Origin: Thermoproteota archaeon
GTDB taxonomy: Archaea > Korarchaeota > JAOZGF01
NCBI GenBank assembly: GCA_027491845.1
Contig: JAOZGF010000277.1
Span: forward strand, 1 to 6,604
DNA length: 6,604 nucleotides
Direction: 5' to 3'
Below the pieces are notes generated by a model. That model saw only the letters and a list, made by a program, of their open reading frames with translations. It searched no databases and was not told the origin of the DNA. The position numbers were made by a program, and so were the translations under genes. Of this stretch, positions 1-5,731 are shown one piece after another. Each line of letters starts with the position of its first letter. The stretch's first letter is position 1.

Positions 1-184
1 TTCTCCTGAAATGGTCCCCAGAAAAAGCTTCTTTGCAAATGTTAATGGTGTCATGAACGCTGTAACATTCCGAACAGACGTGCTAGGGGATGTAACGGTT
101 ATTGGCAGGGGTGCAGGTGGAACTGAGGCCGGATACGCGTTGTTAAGCGATATCTTGACAATTAAAAGGTTAACAGGGGGTTAG
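1..184 (+). CDS. hom: Homoserine dehydrogenase, C-terminal end (5' truncated by window)
   Basis: This is the tail of an open frame entering from the left edge. The first whole codon starts at base 2, and 60 codons run to a TAG at 182-184. Homoserine dehydrogenase reduces aspartate semialdehyde to homoserine with NAD(P)H, the branch point toward threonine and methionine in the cytoplasm. The visible part has the family's C-terminal signature: an NVNGVMNAVTF stretch, then DVLGDVTVIGRGAGG, then TEAGYALLSDI. In known homoserine dehydrogenases this end returns to the nucleotide-binding domain and supplies the last helix. The Rossmann fold and the catalytic Lys/Asp region lie outside the window, so completeness cannot be judged. 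It converges on the nicotinate phosphoribosyltransferase gene, with only 7 bp between the two stop codons. Confidence 0.86.
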   Translation, partial: SPEMVPRKSFFANVNGVMNAVTFRTDVLGDVTVIGRGAGGTEAGYALLSDILTIKRLTGG

Positions 185-191
185 GCTAACT

Positions 192-1406
192 TCATATTTC
201 TATTTTCCCTAATTGGAATAACACGTATTCACGGATTTCTTTTGGCGAAGGCAACTTACTCTTTATTTTTCCGTTAACTATTAGGGGTTTCAGAAGCTCC
301 TCCATTTTTCCTCCACAGAAGGGACAAACTGGGTTTTTTTCAGTGTGAGGTAAAACGAGGTCCCTCATGCACTTCATACATCTCCACACTCCCTTCTTTC
401 CTCCAAGTTTTCCTTTTTTTGCAACAGGTTTGCCTTCCTTCTCAACAATGTCCATTGCGAAATCAACTGTCGGTGCATTTGAAAGAGCTGTTCCCACACC
501 GAAGCCATCTGCACCCGCGTCACAGTATTCCTTAATGTTTTTGTCGTTGATTCCTCCTGACAAAATTATTTTCACGTTTTTATGGCCTCTTAAGTCTAAT
601 TCCCATCTAATCTCCCTAACTATTTCGCCAAGGTCTCCCCTCCTAGACGTAGGGGTGTCTAGTCTGACCCCGTACAATTTCCCCCCTAAAGCTTCCACGG
701 CCATGAGCGTTTCAGCTTTCTCGTCGAAATAGGTGTCAACCAATGCAATCCTTGGAACGCTGGGATCTATTACTTCGTCAAAAGCTTTCCAAGCCTTTTT
801 TTGGCTTCCGAACATTATAATTAGGGAGTGAGGCATTGTGCCCATAGGTTTCTCCTTTATTGTTTCAGCGCCGATTAGACTTGAAACCCCGTCGAACCCC
901 CCGATGAAAGCAGCCCTGTCAAGCATGGGGGCTAGTGCAGGATGCATTCTCCTTATTCCGAACGCTATGAGTAATTTGTTCCACGCTATCTTTTTTATTC
1001 TTGCAGCCATTGTGCACACTCCTGTCGCCTGACAAATTAAGCCTAGCATAGGCGTCTCTAAAATACAGAATTCAATGTAGGGTCCCTCTATAACCATTAC
1101 GGGAACCCTTATGTTCCTAGAATCCTTAGGATAGAAAATTGTTCCTTCTGGCATGGAATACAAGTTCACATTGCGTCCTTCAAACAGTTTTGCAACCTCC
1201 TCTATCCCGCCTAACACAGCCCATTTCCAGTTGTTAGGTAAATCGCTTGTCGTGACTTCAGCAACAACTTTAACATTGCCCAGGCCCTTTTCTTCCAATA
1301 TTTTTCTTGTTCTTTCGAAGTACACGTCCGTTGTTCTTCCGTTTTTTATTTCCCTGTCCCTTGCAACATGGAAAATTCTATCGCTCAATTTTTTCACCAA
1401 ATTCAT
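192..1406 (-). CDS. pncB: Nicotinate phosphoribosyltransferase (archaeal, zinc-knuckle type)
   Basis: It joins nicotinate to PRPP to give nicotinate mononucleotide, the committed Preiss-Handler step of NAD salvage. The protein is about 404 residues, close to the Thermoplasma acidophilum enzyme. The N-terminus (RIFHVARDREIKNGRTTDVYF) is typical of the archaeal family. Other marks are MGTMPH at about 188-193 with the conserved active-site His, VDTYFDEK near 223-230, and the type II phosphate-binding segment SGGIN (about 283-287) followed by GFGVGT (about 301-306). A four-cysteine zinc knuckle (Cys343, Cys346, Cys361, Cys364) closes the protein, as in the Thermoplasma structure. A TTG at 1409 is in frame, but the ATG at 1406 has AAGGAG 7 nt upstream, so I chose the ATG. 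The gene follows nicotinamidase with a 29-bp overlap, so translation is probably coupled. The stop is TGA at 192-194. Confidence 0.93.
   Translation of the reverse strand: MNLVKKLSDRIFHVARDREIKNGRTTDVYFERTRKILEEKGLGNVKVVAEVTTSDLPNNWKWAVLGGIEEVAKLFEGRNVNLYSMPEGTIFYPKDSRNIRVPVMVIEGPYIEFCILETPMLGLICQATGVCTMAARIKKIAWNKLLIAFGIRRMHPALAPMLDRAAFIGGFDGVSSLIGAETIKEKPMGTMPHSLIIMFGSQKKAWKAFDEVIDPSVPRIALVDTYFDEKAETLMAVEALGGKLYGVRLDTPTSRRGDLGEIVREIRWELDLRGHKNVKIILSGGINDKNIKEYCDAGADGFGVGTALSNAPTVDFAMDIVEKEGKPVAKKGKLGGKKGVWRCMKCMRDLVLPHTEKNPVCPFCGGKMEELLKPLIVNGKIKSKLPSPKEIREYVLFQLGKIEI
196..211 (+). terminator. Possible T-rich terminator after homoserine dehydrogenase
   Basis: The plus strand just past the hom stop is pyrimidine-rich (CATATTTCTATTTTCC), with a longer T run near 260-270. 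Archaeal transcription commonly stops at such T-rich stretches without a hairpin. The site lies inside the 3' end of the opposing nicotinate phosphoribosyltransferase gene, so the two messages would overlap. The evidence is composition only. Confidence 0.25.
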
Positions 1407-1935
1407 CAATGAACTCCTTGGATGTAACTACCTTTGCCCCATAAAACTCTTTCATGTATCTCAACCCTTCCTCTTTATCCTTAGGGGTTGAAGCTTCCAC
1501 GCAGTCTGAAAGAACGAACAAACTGTAGCCTCTGTAAAATGCGTCTGCAACTGTATGTTGGACGCAGATGTGGGCGTGAATCCCTGAAAAAATCAACGTG
1601 TCAACTTCAAGCTCCCTTAACAGCAAGTCCAGATCCGTCTCAAAGAACGCACTATACCTCCTCTTCCTAACAATGTAATCCTTGTTTGAGGGCTGCAGTT
1701 CCTCAATTATCTCTTCCCCTTCTGTTCCCCTGATAGCGTGAGGCCCCCAAAGCTTCAATTCCTTGTCAATGTTTTCCAGGTGGCTATCAACAGCGAAGAC
1801 AATGGGGATCCCTTTTTTCCTGGAAAAATCCATGAATTCCTTAATGGCTGGCACTATCCTTTCAGCTCTTTCAGTTCTAAGGGAGCCTGTAACGAAGTCT
1901 TTAAGCATGTCGACAATGATGAACGCGGGCTTCAA
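1378..1935 (-). CDS. pncA: Nicotinamidase (isochorismatase-fold hydrolase)
   Basis: It hydrolyses nicotinamide to nicotinate and ammonia, supplying the substrate of the next enzyme in the operon. The 185-residue length matches archaeal nicotinamidases such as Pyrococcus horikoshii PH0999. The catalytic triad is complete: Asp9 in IIVDMLKDF, Lys91 in VRKRRYSAF and Cys124 in HAHICVQHTVADA. The metal site is also complete: Asp50 and His52 in VDSHLEN, and His66 in WGPHAIRGT. The isochorismatase superfamily includes other hydrolases, but the metal ligands plus the adjacent nicotinate phosphoribosyltransferase make nicotinamidase by far the best call. Translation starts at TTG (1935-1933), preceded on the minus strand by GGGAGGGTGA at 1952-1943, 7 nt away. 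The gene is divergent from the endonuclease IV-like gene at 2070. Confidence 0.93.
   Translation of the reverse strand: MKPAFIIVDMLKDFVTGSLRTERAERIVPAIKEFMDFSRKKGIPIVFAVDSHLENIDKELKLWGPHAIRGTEGEEIIEELQPSNKDYIVRKRRYSAFFETDLDLLLRELEVDTLIFSGIHAHICVQHTVADAFYRGYSLFVLSDCVEASTPKDKEEGLRYMKEFYGAKVVTSKEFIDEFGEKIER
1414..1419 (-). promoter_or_regulatory. Shine-Dalgarno AAGGAG for the nicotinate phosphoribosyltransferase gene
   Basis: Read on the minus strand, AAGGAG sits 7 nt before the ATG at 1406 and only 4 nt before the TTG at 1409. The spacing favours the ATG. The site lies inside the last codons of the nicotinamidase gene, which fits translational coupling or reinitiation. Confidence 0.6.
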
Positions 1936-1942
1936 GGATTTT

Positions 1943-1952
1943 TCACCCTCCC
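1943..1952 (-). promoter_or_regulatory. Shine-Dalgarno GGGAGGGTGA for the nicotinamidase TTG start
   Basis: Minus-strand GGGAGGGTGA closely resembles the archaeal anti-SD complement (GGAGGTGA). It ends 7 nt before the TTG at 1935. No ATG lies in frame nearby, and the TTG gives the family's usual N-terminus, so this site settles the start. Confidence 0.6.
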
Positions 1953-1988
1953 TTCAACTTAACTGTTTTAAACGGATAATTTCCCGTT

Positions 1989-2005
1989 CTCAAAATACTT
2001 TTGAG
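1989..2005. repeat. Perfect 7-bp inverted repeat, CTCAAAA-TAC-TTTTGAG, possible operator
   Basis: Left arm 1989-1995 and right arm 1999-2005 are exact reverse complements around a 3-bp centre. The element lies 53 bp from the nicotinamidase start and 64 bp from the endonuclease IV-like start, between the likely promoters of both. A compact symmetric site of this size is a typical target for a dimeric winged-helix or ribbon-helix-helix regulator. No regulator gene is present in the window, so its identity is unknown. As an RNA hairpin its 3-nt loop would be tight, and neither gene is transcribed through it unless a start lies further upstream. Confidence 0.45.
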
Positions 2006-2069
2006 CAATAATGAATTAAATTAACATGGTTTCATTCAAATTTTTAATTGCCCTAACATAGGTGTCGAA

Positions 2070-2921
2070 ATGAGAAAAACAAGATTTGGACCAGCAGGGC
2101 TCCCAATAGGGTTTAAAACTTTCGAGGGAGCAGCTGAATACCTTCACGGTAAGGGCTTAGATGCAATGGAGTACCAGGCGGTGAGAAGAGTAGCTATCGG
2201 GGAAGAAGCTGCAAAGAAGCTTGGAAGCGAGGCCGCTGAAAACGACGTGCTTCTATCCATCCATGCTCCCTACGCAATAAATCTTTCATCTAAGGAGAAT
2301 GAGAAAATTAAAGCAAGCATTGACAGGCTTTATATGGCTGCTAAAGCTGGTTATTGGATGAAAGGGAAAAACGTAACCTTTCATTCAGGCTATTATTCTG
2401 GCAGGACAAAAGAGGAAGCATACAAGCTTGTCAAGGAAGGGATAAAGAATGTTAAGGAGAGACTTGACAGGGAAGGAATAGGGATAATACTTAGCCCTGA
2501 AACTTCTGGGAAAAACTCTCAGTTTGGGTCGTTGGAAGAATTGCTTAGGATAGCTGTCGAAGTACCAGGAGTCATTCCAACAATAGATTTCGCACACATC
2601 CATGCAAGAGAGGGTGGAAGCATTAAAACAAAGGAAGATTACCTCCGCATTTTCAATGAGGTGGAGAGAGAACTAGGCAGGGAAGCCATAGACAACCTAA
2701 CAATTCACTTCTCCGAAATAGAGCTAACGAAGAAAGGTGTTGATGAAAGGAGGCATCATGCCTTGGGATCAGGTTATGGGCCTGACTTCAGGCTTTTAGC
2801 TGAGGTACTTGTTGAGGAGGACTACAGGCCTGTAATTATTTGTGAAACACCGTTGCTTGACCAGGACAGCCTTAAAATGAAAGAAATCTACATGGAAATC
2901 AGAAAAAGGAGGGCTGACTAA
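2070..2921 (+). CDS. nfo: Endonuclease IV-like AP endonuclease, xylose-isomerase-type TIM barrel
   Basis: The 283-residue protein matches endonuclease IV in length and in most metal ligands. That enzyme cuts DNA 5' of abasic sites in base excision repair, using three zinc ions in a TIM barrel. By alignment with the E. coli enzyme, the expected ligands are seen as His65 (SIHAPY), His105 (TFHSGYY), Glu144 (LSPETSG), Asp173 and His176 (IDFAHIHAR), His213 (IHFSEIE) and Glu259 (ICETP). The last motif is altered: E. coli has DRHHSLG, while here the order is D225-E-R-R-H229-H-A-L-G, so the Asp is displaced by two residues. It could therefore be an archaeal endonuclease IV variant or a related TIM-barrel phosphodiesterase/isomerase. 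The ATG at 2070 has AGGTG 5 nt upstream. The TAA stop overlaps the stop codon of the convergent exonuclease gene. No partner gene shares its strand. Confidence 0.82.
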   Translation: MRKTRFGPAGLPIGFKTFEGAAEYLHGKGLDAMEYQAVRRVAIGEEAAKKLGSEAAENDVLLSIHAPYAINLSSKENEKIKASIDRLYMAAKAGYWMKGKNVTFHSGYYSGRTKEEAYKLVKEGIKNVKERLDREGIGIILSPETSGKNSQFGSLEELLRIAVEVPGVIPTIDFAHIHAREGGSIKTKEDYLRIFNEVERELGREAIDNLTIHFSEIELTKKGVDERRHHALGSGYGPDFRLLAEVLVEEDYRPVIICETPLLDQDSLKMKEIYMEIRKRRAD

Positions 2922-3484
2922 TCTGAAGCCTCCCTCTCTACCTCCAGTACAGCATCCACAAAAGACCTTATCTTTCCATATACTTGCCTTAAACCGTTTA
3001 GGTCGTCTTTACAGTGATCCTCAATGAGTTTTAACGCATCCTTGTCTCCGCTTAAAGCCTTCATGTAATAGGGAGGCATGTCGGCCCCTGTCACGGTTAC
3101 TTCCTTTTTTATATCAAAAAACTTGCATACATTATCTAAACTGTTCTTTGAAAGCTTTAAATAGGACGAGACAATTTTATGTAGGTCTAAATGTCTTTTC
3201 CTTAAAAGAGAGCTGGGGTTTAACCCGTGTTTCAAGCATCTGGAGTAAATCATGGGTAGGTCGAATTTTTCCCCGTACCATGTGATAATTAAATCGTAAT
3301 TCTCAAGTTCCCTCATTAACTCCGAGAGAAGTTCTTTCTCGCCTGAAGGAACACTTGAGGCAAACCTATGCTTCCATTCACCTTTTTCGTCCATTAAGCC
3401 GAATCCCACTATGAAGGCTGACTCAGCTTCTAGTCCTGTTGCCTCTATATCTAAAAAACATATTTTCCTCATTTCTCTTTCCAA
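2918..3484 (-). CDS. DEDD-type 3'-5' exonuclease, RNase H-like (PolB exonuclease-related)
   Basis: From the TTG at 3484 the protein is 188 residues and is almost entirely one RNase H-like exonuclease domain. Exo I is FLDIEATGL (Asp12, Glu14). Exo II is the ITWYGEKFDLPMI segment (Asp75), much like the archaeal family B polymerase proofreading motif. An LDLHKI segment (Asp100) and SKNSLDNVCKFF follow, then Exo III HCKDDLNGL (His157, Asp161). All four acidic residues for two-metal nuclease chemistry are present. It resembles the stand-alone predicted exonucleases related to PolB (YprB/RNase_H_2-like); whether it acts on DNA or RNA is not visible. The TTG has GGAGG 7 nt upstream. An ATG at 3502 overlaps the acetyltransferase stop as ATGA but has poor SD spacing, and an ATG at 3472 has no clear SD. 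It is last in the likely operon, 14 nt after the acetyltransferase stop. Confidence 0.85.
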   Translation of the reverse strand: MEREMRKICFLDIEATGLEAESAFIVGFGLMDEKGEWKHRFASSVPSGEKELLSELMRELENYDLIITWYGEKFDLPMIYSRCLKHGLNPSSLLRKRHLDLHKIVSSYLKLSKNSLDNVCKFFDIKKEVTVTGADMPPYYMKALSGDKDALKLIEDHCKDDLNGLRQVYGKIRSFVDAVLEVEREASD

Positions 3485-3491
3485 TCTTTTT

Positions 3492-3496
3492 CCTCC
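3492..3496 (-). promoter_or_regulatory. Shine-Dalgarno GGAGG that points to a TTG start for the exonuclease
   Basis: On the minus strand, GGAGG is followed by AAAAAGA (7 nt) and then TTG at 3484. The same site is about 19 nt from the next ATG (3472) and lies downstream of the ATG at 3502, so only the TTG is well spaced. Confidence 0.5.
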
Positions 3497-3498
3497 AC

Positions 3499-4269
3499 TC
3501 ATGCCTTCACTGTTGCTCCAGCATAAGTGCAATGTATTTTAAAACCTAGTTTCTTGTAAAGCCTAACTGCCGCAAGGTTTTCCTTGTTCACGTTTAGGGT
3601 TATTAAGGTGTACTTCTTAAATAGTTCTTTTAAGAGAAATGAGACCGTTGAGGATGCATAGCCTCTTCCTCTTTTCTCGGGGACCGTATATATGTTTCCT
3701 AAAACTGCTAGGAAGTATTTTGCAGAAACACAGTGTGTCCCTGCAACGCATATGAGTTTACCTCCTTCCTCAATGCAGCAGTAAACGCCTTCACGTAGTT
3801 GGGATGGATGCCAGCTGATCACTCCTTGCTTAAGGTAGAAGTCATTTATTCTCTCCATATCTATAGGTTTCACTTTTCTAGCAGGCTTCATCATGTGAGG
3901 CTTAAAGTCTTGAGGGCTAAGGAACATTTTATACATTTCCTTCACGCTTGAAATCCCGAATTTGCTGAGGTAGATTTTCAGGTGTTCGTGTGGACAACTG
4001 ATAAGTGCCTTGTTAAACTTTATCTTTTCCAGAATACTGCTCAGTCCACCTGTGTTTCCTGTGGAAAAAATGAAGGTTGACTTGGGTAAGCGATACTTAA
4101 CGGCTACACTGAACCCTCTGTTGTTTTCGCAAACATACCATTCGAAATCTTTTTTTGAAGAGGAAAGGTCACATAAGAGGTAGGAATTAAAAACGCGGTC
4201 TTCTAAAAGAAACTCTTCAAGACGCTTCCTTTCCCCCCTATTTAGTTCTTCAATTCTCCTTACTTTCAT
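3499..4269 (-). CDS. GNAT-family N-acetyltransferase
   Basis: The protein has 256 residues from the ATG at 4269. The GCN5-related acetyltransferase domain fills about residues 134-256 and uses acetyl-CoA to acetylate an unidentified amine. Motif A is clear: GNIYTVPEKRGRGYASS, with the pyrophosphate-binding RGRGYA at about 200-205. The C-terminal motif NKENLAAVRLYKKLGF (about 229-244) is the usual acetyl-CoA/Tyr segment. The first 130 residues look like the degenerate GNAT-like N-terminal half found in many two-lobed archaeal acetyltransferases, opening with MKVRRIEELNRGERKRLEEF. The frame stays open upstream to a TTG at 4347, which would overlap the nitroreductase by 59 bp. The ATG at 4269 gives a 19-bp gap, a conserved-looking N-terminus and a nearby AGGGATGA, so I prefer it. 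The substrate cannot be inferred. Confidence 0.83.
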   Translation of the reverse strand: MKVRRIEELNRGERKRLEEFLLEDRVFNSYLLCDLSSSKKDFEWYVCENNRGFSVAVKYRLPKSTFIFSTGNTGGLSSILEKIKFNKALISCPHEHLKIYLSKFGISSVKEMYKMFLSPQDFKPHMMKPARKVKPIDMERINDFYLKQGVISWHPSQLREGVYCCIEEGGKLICVAGTHCVSAKYFLAVLGNIYTVPEKRGRGYASSTVSFLLKELFKKYTLITLNVNKENLAAVRLYKKLGFKIHCTYAGATVKA

Positions 4270-4288
4270 CTCATCCCTGGAAGTTAAT

Positions 4289-4846
4289 TCAAGGTAAAGG
4301 GAAAACTCTCTGTTTAAGCTTTGGTTTATACTTTTCCCGGTAGACAACTTGTTCTAGCGGGAGTCTCGAGGGACTAGGGGGATTCTCACCAGGGTAACCG
4401 ACAGGGATAATTGCTATTGGTTTAATTCCTTCAGGTATATCTAGTATCTCCATTACCTTCTCATCCTGAAAGGCCCCCACCCAACATGTCCCTAGGCCTA
4501 ATGCATAAGCAGCCAACATAAGGTTTTGAACAGCTGCCGCCGCATCCATGAGACAATATAGATTCCTACCCCTCAAACCATACCTTCGCTCAGACCTATT
4601 CCCGTTTGCACAAACAACAATTACAACGGGTGCTTCCTCTATAAAGTACTGACCCCAAGCTGCCTCGCTCAACTGCCTCTTTATTTTTTTATCCCTTATA
4701 ATGATGAAATCTCTTGCCTGAAGGTTTCCAGCTGACGGAGCATCCTGGGCTGCTTCAATGATCCTATTGACCAATTGATCAGGAACATCCTTGTCTTGGA
4801 AGGCCCTTATGCTTCTTCTACCCTTAATCGCCTCAAACACATCCAT
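4289..4846 (-). CDS. Nitroreductase-family FMN-dependent oxidoreductase
   Basis: This is a 185-residue flavoprotein of the nitroreductase superfamily, usually an FMN-binding homodimer using NAD(P)H. The N-terminal RRSIRAF at 10-16 (FMN phosphate contact), PSAGNLQARDF at 37-47, GLGTCWVGAF at 117-126 and IPVGYPGE at 147-154 are all in the expected order and spacing. The C-terminal RLPLEQVVYREKY is also usual for the family. Length is normal. The physiological substrate of most archaeal members is unknown; quinones, nitro compounds and flavin-like cofactors are all possible. The ATG start has a modest AGGGTTGA 3 nt upstream. It follows the Nfu gene by 26 bp and precedes the acetyltransferase by 19 bp, so co-transcription is likely. 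Confidence 0.9.
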   Translation of the reverse strand: MDVFEAIKGRRSIRAFQDKDVPDQLVNRIIEAAQDAPSAGNLQARDFIIIRDKKIKRQLSEAAWGQYFIEEAPVVIVVCANGNRSERRYGLRGRNLYCLMDAAAAVQNLMLAAYALGLGTCWVGAFQDEKVMEILDIPEGIKPIAIIPVGYPGENPPSPSRLPLEQVVYREKYKPKLKQRVFPLP

Positions 4847-4872
4847 AATTCAACCCTAAAAAACTTAACCCT

Positions 4873-5091
4873 TTAAACCGCTTCAACCCTTTTAACTCCT
4901 TCAACATTTTTCTTTAGCAATGCTTCAATATAGTTCTTCACTGTAAGCTGAGAAAAGGGGCATCCAGCACATGTTCCTTGCAGTCTAACCTTTACAACTC
5001 CTTCCTTAACATCTACTAATTCTACGTCCCCTCCCTCAGCTTGTAGGGCAGGCTTTATCTTGTTTAGTTCTTCCTCAATTTTTTCTCTCAC
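4873..5091 (-). CDS. Nfu-type Fe-S cluster scaffold (NifU C-terminal domain)
   Basis: From the GTG at 5091 this is a 72-residue protein made only of the NifU C-terminal domain. It begins MREKIEEELNKIKPALQAEG, continues GGDVELVDV, and carries the cluster-binding GTCAGCPFSQ with Cys41 and Cys44. Family members form dimers that hold a [4Fe-4S] cluster between their CxxC pairs and pass it to apoproteins. No IscU-like or ferredoxin-like domain is attached. The frame is open further up to a TTG at 5133, which would add 14 residues. The GTG has GAGGTGA exactly 5 nt upstream and gives the N-terminus usual for archaeal Nfu proteins, so I chose it. It is the first gene of the probable four-gene minus-strand operon. 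Confidence 0.88.
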   Translation of the reverse strand: MREKIEEELNKIKPALQAEGGDVELVDVKEGVVKVRLQGTCAGCPFSQLTVKNYIEALLKKNVEGVKRVEAV

Positions 5092-5296
5092 AAACTTCAC
5101 CTCAAAAATTTTAAAGACAATGTCTCCCTCCAAAGAGCTTTTTTAACTCCTATGTTAACAAGGTTTTTTCCATCTTAAAAATTAAATCACTTTCTCACAG
5201 TCAAGGAGTTATGTTTTTAATCAAAAACTTTTTAGTCGCGATAAATAAAGGTTTAAACAGGACGGCCAGATAAAATTGTACATGATGGGGGAATTC
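5092..5296 (-). promoter_or_regulatory. Intergenic region upstream of nfu, probable operon promoter
   Basis: This 205-bp AT-rich gap separates the cyclophilin-like gene from the Nfu gene on the same strand. I see no convincing small gene in it. TATA-like candidates on the minus strand are TTTAATTTTTAAG (5186-5174), implying a leader of about 60 nt, and TTTATTTAT near 5249-5241, just after an 8-bp palindrome GTTTAAAC (5251-5258). The size and composition suggest that the Nfu operon has its own promoter. Which box is used cannot be decided from sequence alone. Confidence 0.35.
5097..5103 (-). promoter_or_regulatory. Shine-Dalgarno GAGGTGA for the Nfu GTG start
   Basis: GAGGTGA on the minus strand is a strong archaeal SD and ends 5 nt before GTG at 5091. 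A second purine-rich stretch, GGAGGGAG just downstream of the TTG at 5133, lies inside the longer frame and has no start codon at a good distance. Confidence 0.6.
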
Positions 5297-5686
5297 TCAT
5301 GTTAAGGTTTCAATTCTCACTTTAGCCCCCGGCTTAATTTTTCTAACGTTTTCAAGTCCCTTGACAATTTTGCCGATAACGTTAACCGGACTGGCAGCCC
5401 TTATTTCGTTTTCTCCGCTGATAGGGGTTGGGCCGAAGAAAATGCAAATGGATTCCCCGTGAGGCCAGTAAGCTATGTCTCCCTTTTCAACAAATTCGGT
5501 TGATTTTTCTTCTCCGACTTTCACTGGAATTCTAAAGTATATTTCTTCTCCCCAAACATTGGCGTTTCCTTGGATCGGTAAGGACTTCCAGAAGGCATCA
5601 GCTGTTTCAGGGTTTCTATCGAAACGTATTTCAGCCTCCATCGTTAAGTTGTTTATTGTGATTTTCACTTTCCTGGCCCCAGTCAT
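5297..5686 (-). CDS. Cyclophilin-like fold protein (TM1367/DUF369-like)
   Basis: The 129-residue protein matches the small cyclophilin-like-fold family found in archaea and thermophilic bacteria. Its core motifs are WGEEIYFRIPV, KGDIAYWPHGESICIFFGPTPIS (about 68-90) and ASPVNVIGKI (about 98-107). These proteins share the eight-stranded barrel of cyclophilins but generally lack the peptidyl-prolyl isomerase active-site residues, and no biochemical function is established, so I do not call it an isomerase. The ATG at 5686 has AAGGGGGT about 10 nt upstream. In-frame TTG codons at 5695 and 5710 are worse placed: the first is 2 nt from that SD and the second has none. It is divergent from the Lhr helicase gene and shares the TATA region with it. 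Confidence 0.82.
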   Translation of the reverse strand: MTGARKVKITINNLTMEAEIRFDRNPETADAFWKSLPIQGNANVWGEEIYFRIPVKVGEEKSTEFVEKGDIAYWPHGESICIFFGPTPISGENEIRAASPVNVIGKIVKGLENVRKIKPGAKVRIETLT

Positions 5687-5731
5687 CCCCTTCAATACCC
5701 CCTTAAACAAGAGGTTTTTTGAGTCAAGGGT

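Larger units (their letters stand above)
1936..2069. promoter_or_regulatory. Divergent promoter region between pncA and the endonuclease IV-like gene
   Basis: This 134-bp AT-rich spacer separates two genes that start away from each other, so it must hold both promoters. For the plus-strand gene, TTTTTAAT at 2041-2048 is about 26 bp before the ATG at 2070 and would give a leaderless RNA. ATTAAATTA near 2014-2022 would instead give a leader of about 25 nt that includes AGGTG at 2060-2064. For the minus-strand gene the candidates are AAATTATC (1982-1975) and GTTTAAAAC (1973-1965). The second would start the RNA inside the Shine-Dalgarno site and is less likely. The exact boxes are inference. Confidence 0.5.

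Noticed and set aside
367..732. A plus-strand open frame of 121 codons, and a similar one at 1153-1491
   Set aside because: Both lie antisense to the well-supported nicotinate phosphoribosyltransferase and nicotinamidase genes and show low-complexity, Ser/Pro/Phe-rich translations typical of shadow frames.
1989..2005. The inverted repeat as an intrinsic terminator hairpin
   Set aside because: It lies between divergent gene starts, where no transcript is expected to end, has a 3-nt loop and is not followed by a T tract on either strand.
1738..2011. Two plus-strand frames across the nicotinamidase start and the divergent spacer
   Set aside because: They are antisense to nicotinamidase, and no homology or convincing SD supports them.
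3485..3532. A longer exonuclease start at TTG 3532 or ATG 3502
   Set aside because: The TTG at 3532 has no SD. The ATG at 3502 makes a tempting ATGA overlap, but its only purine-rich stretch is about 1 nt away. The TTG at 3484 has GGAGG at ideal distance. The ATG at 3502 remains the main alternative.
4270..4347. A 26-residue N-terminal extension of the acetyltransferase from a TTG at 4347
   Set aside because: It would overlap the nitroreductase by 59 bp, adds a stretch unlike the family, and the ATG at 4269 gives a clean 19-bp gap.
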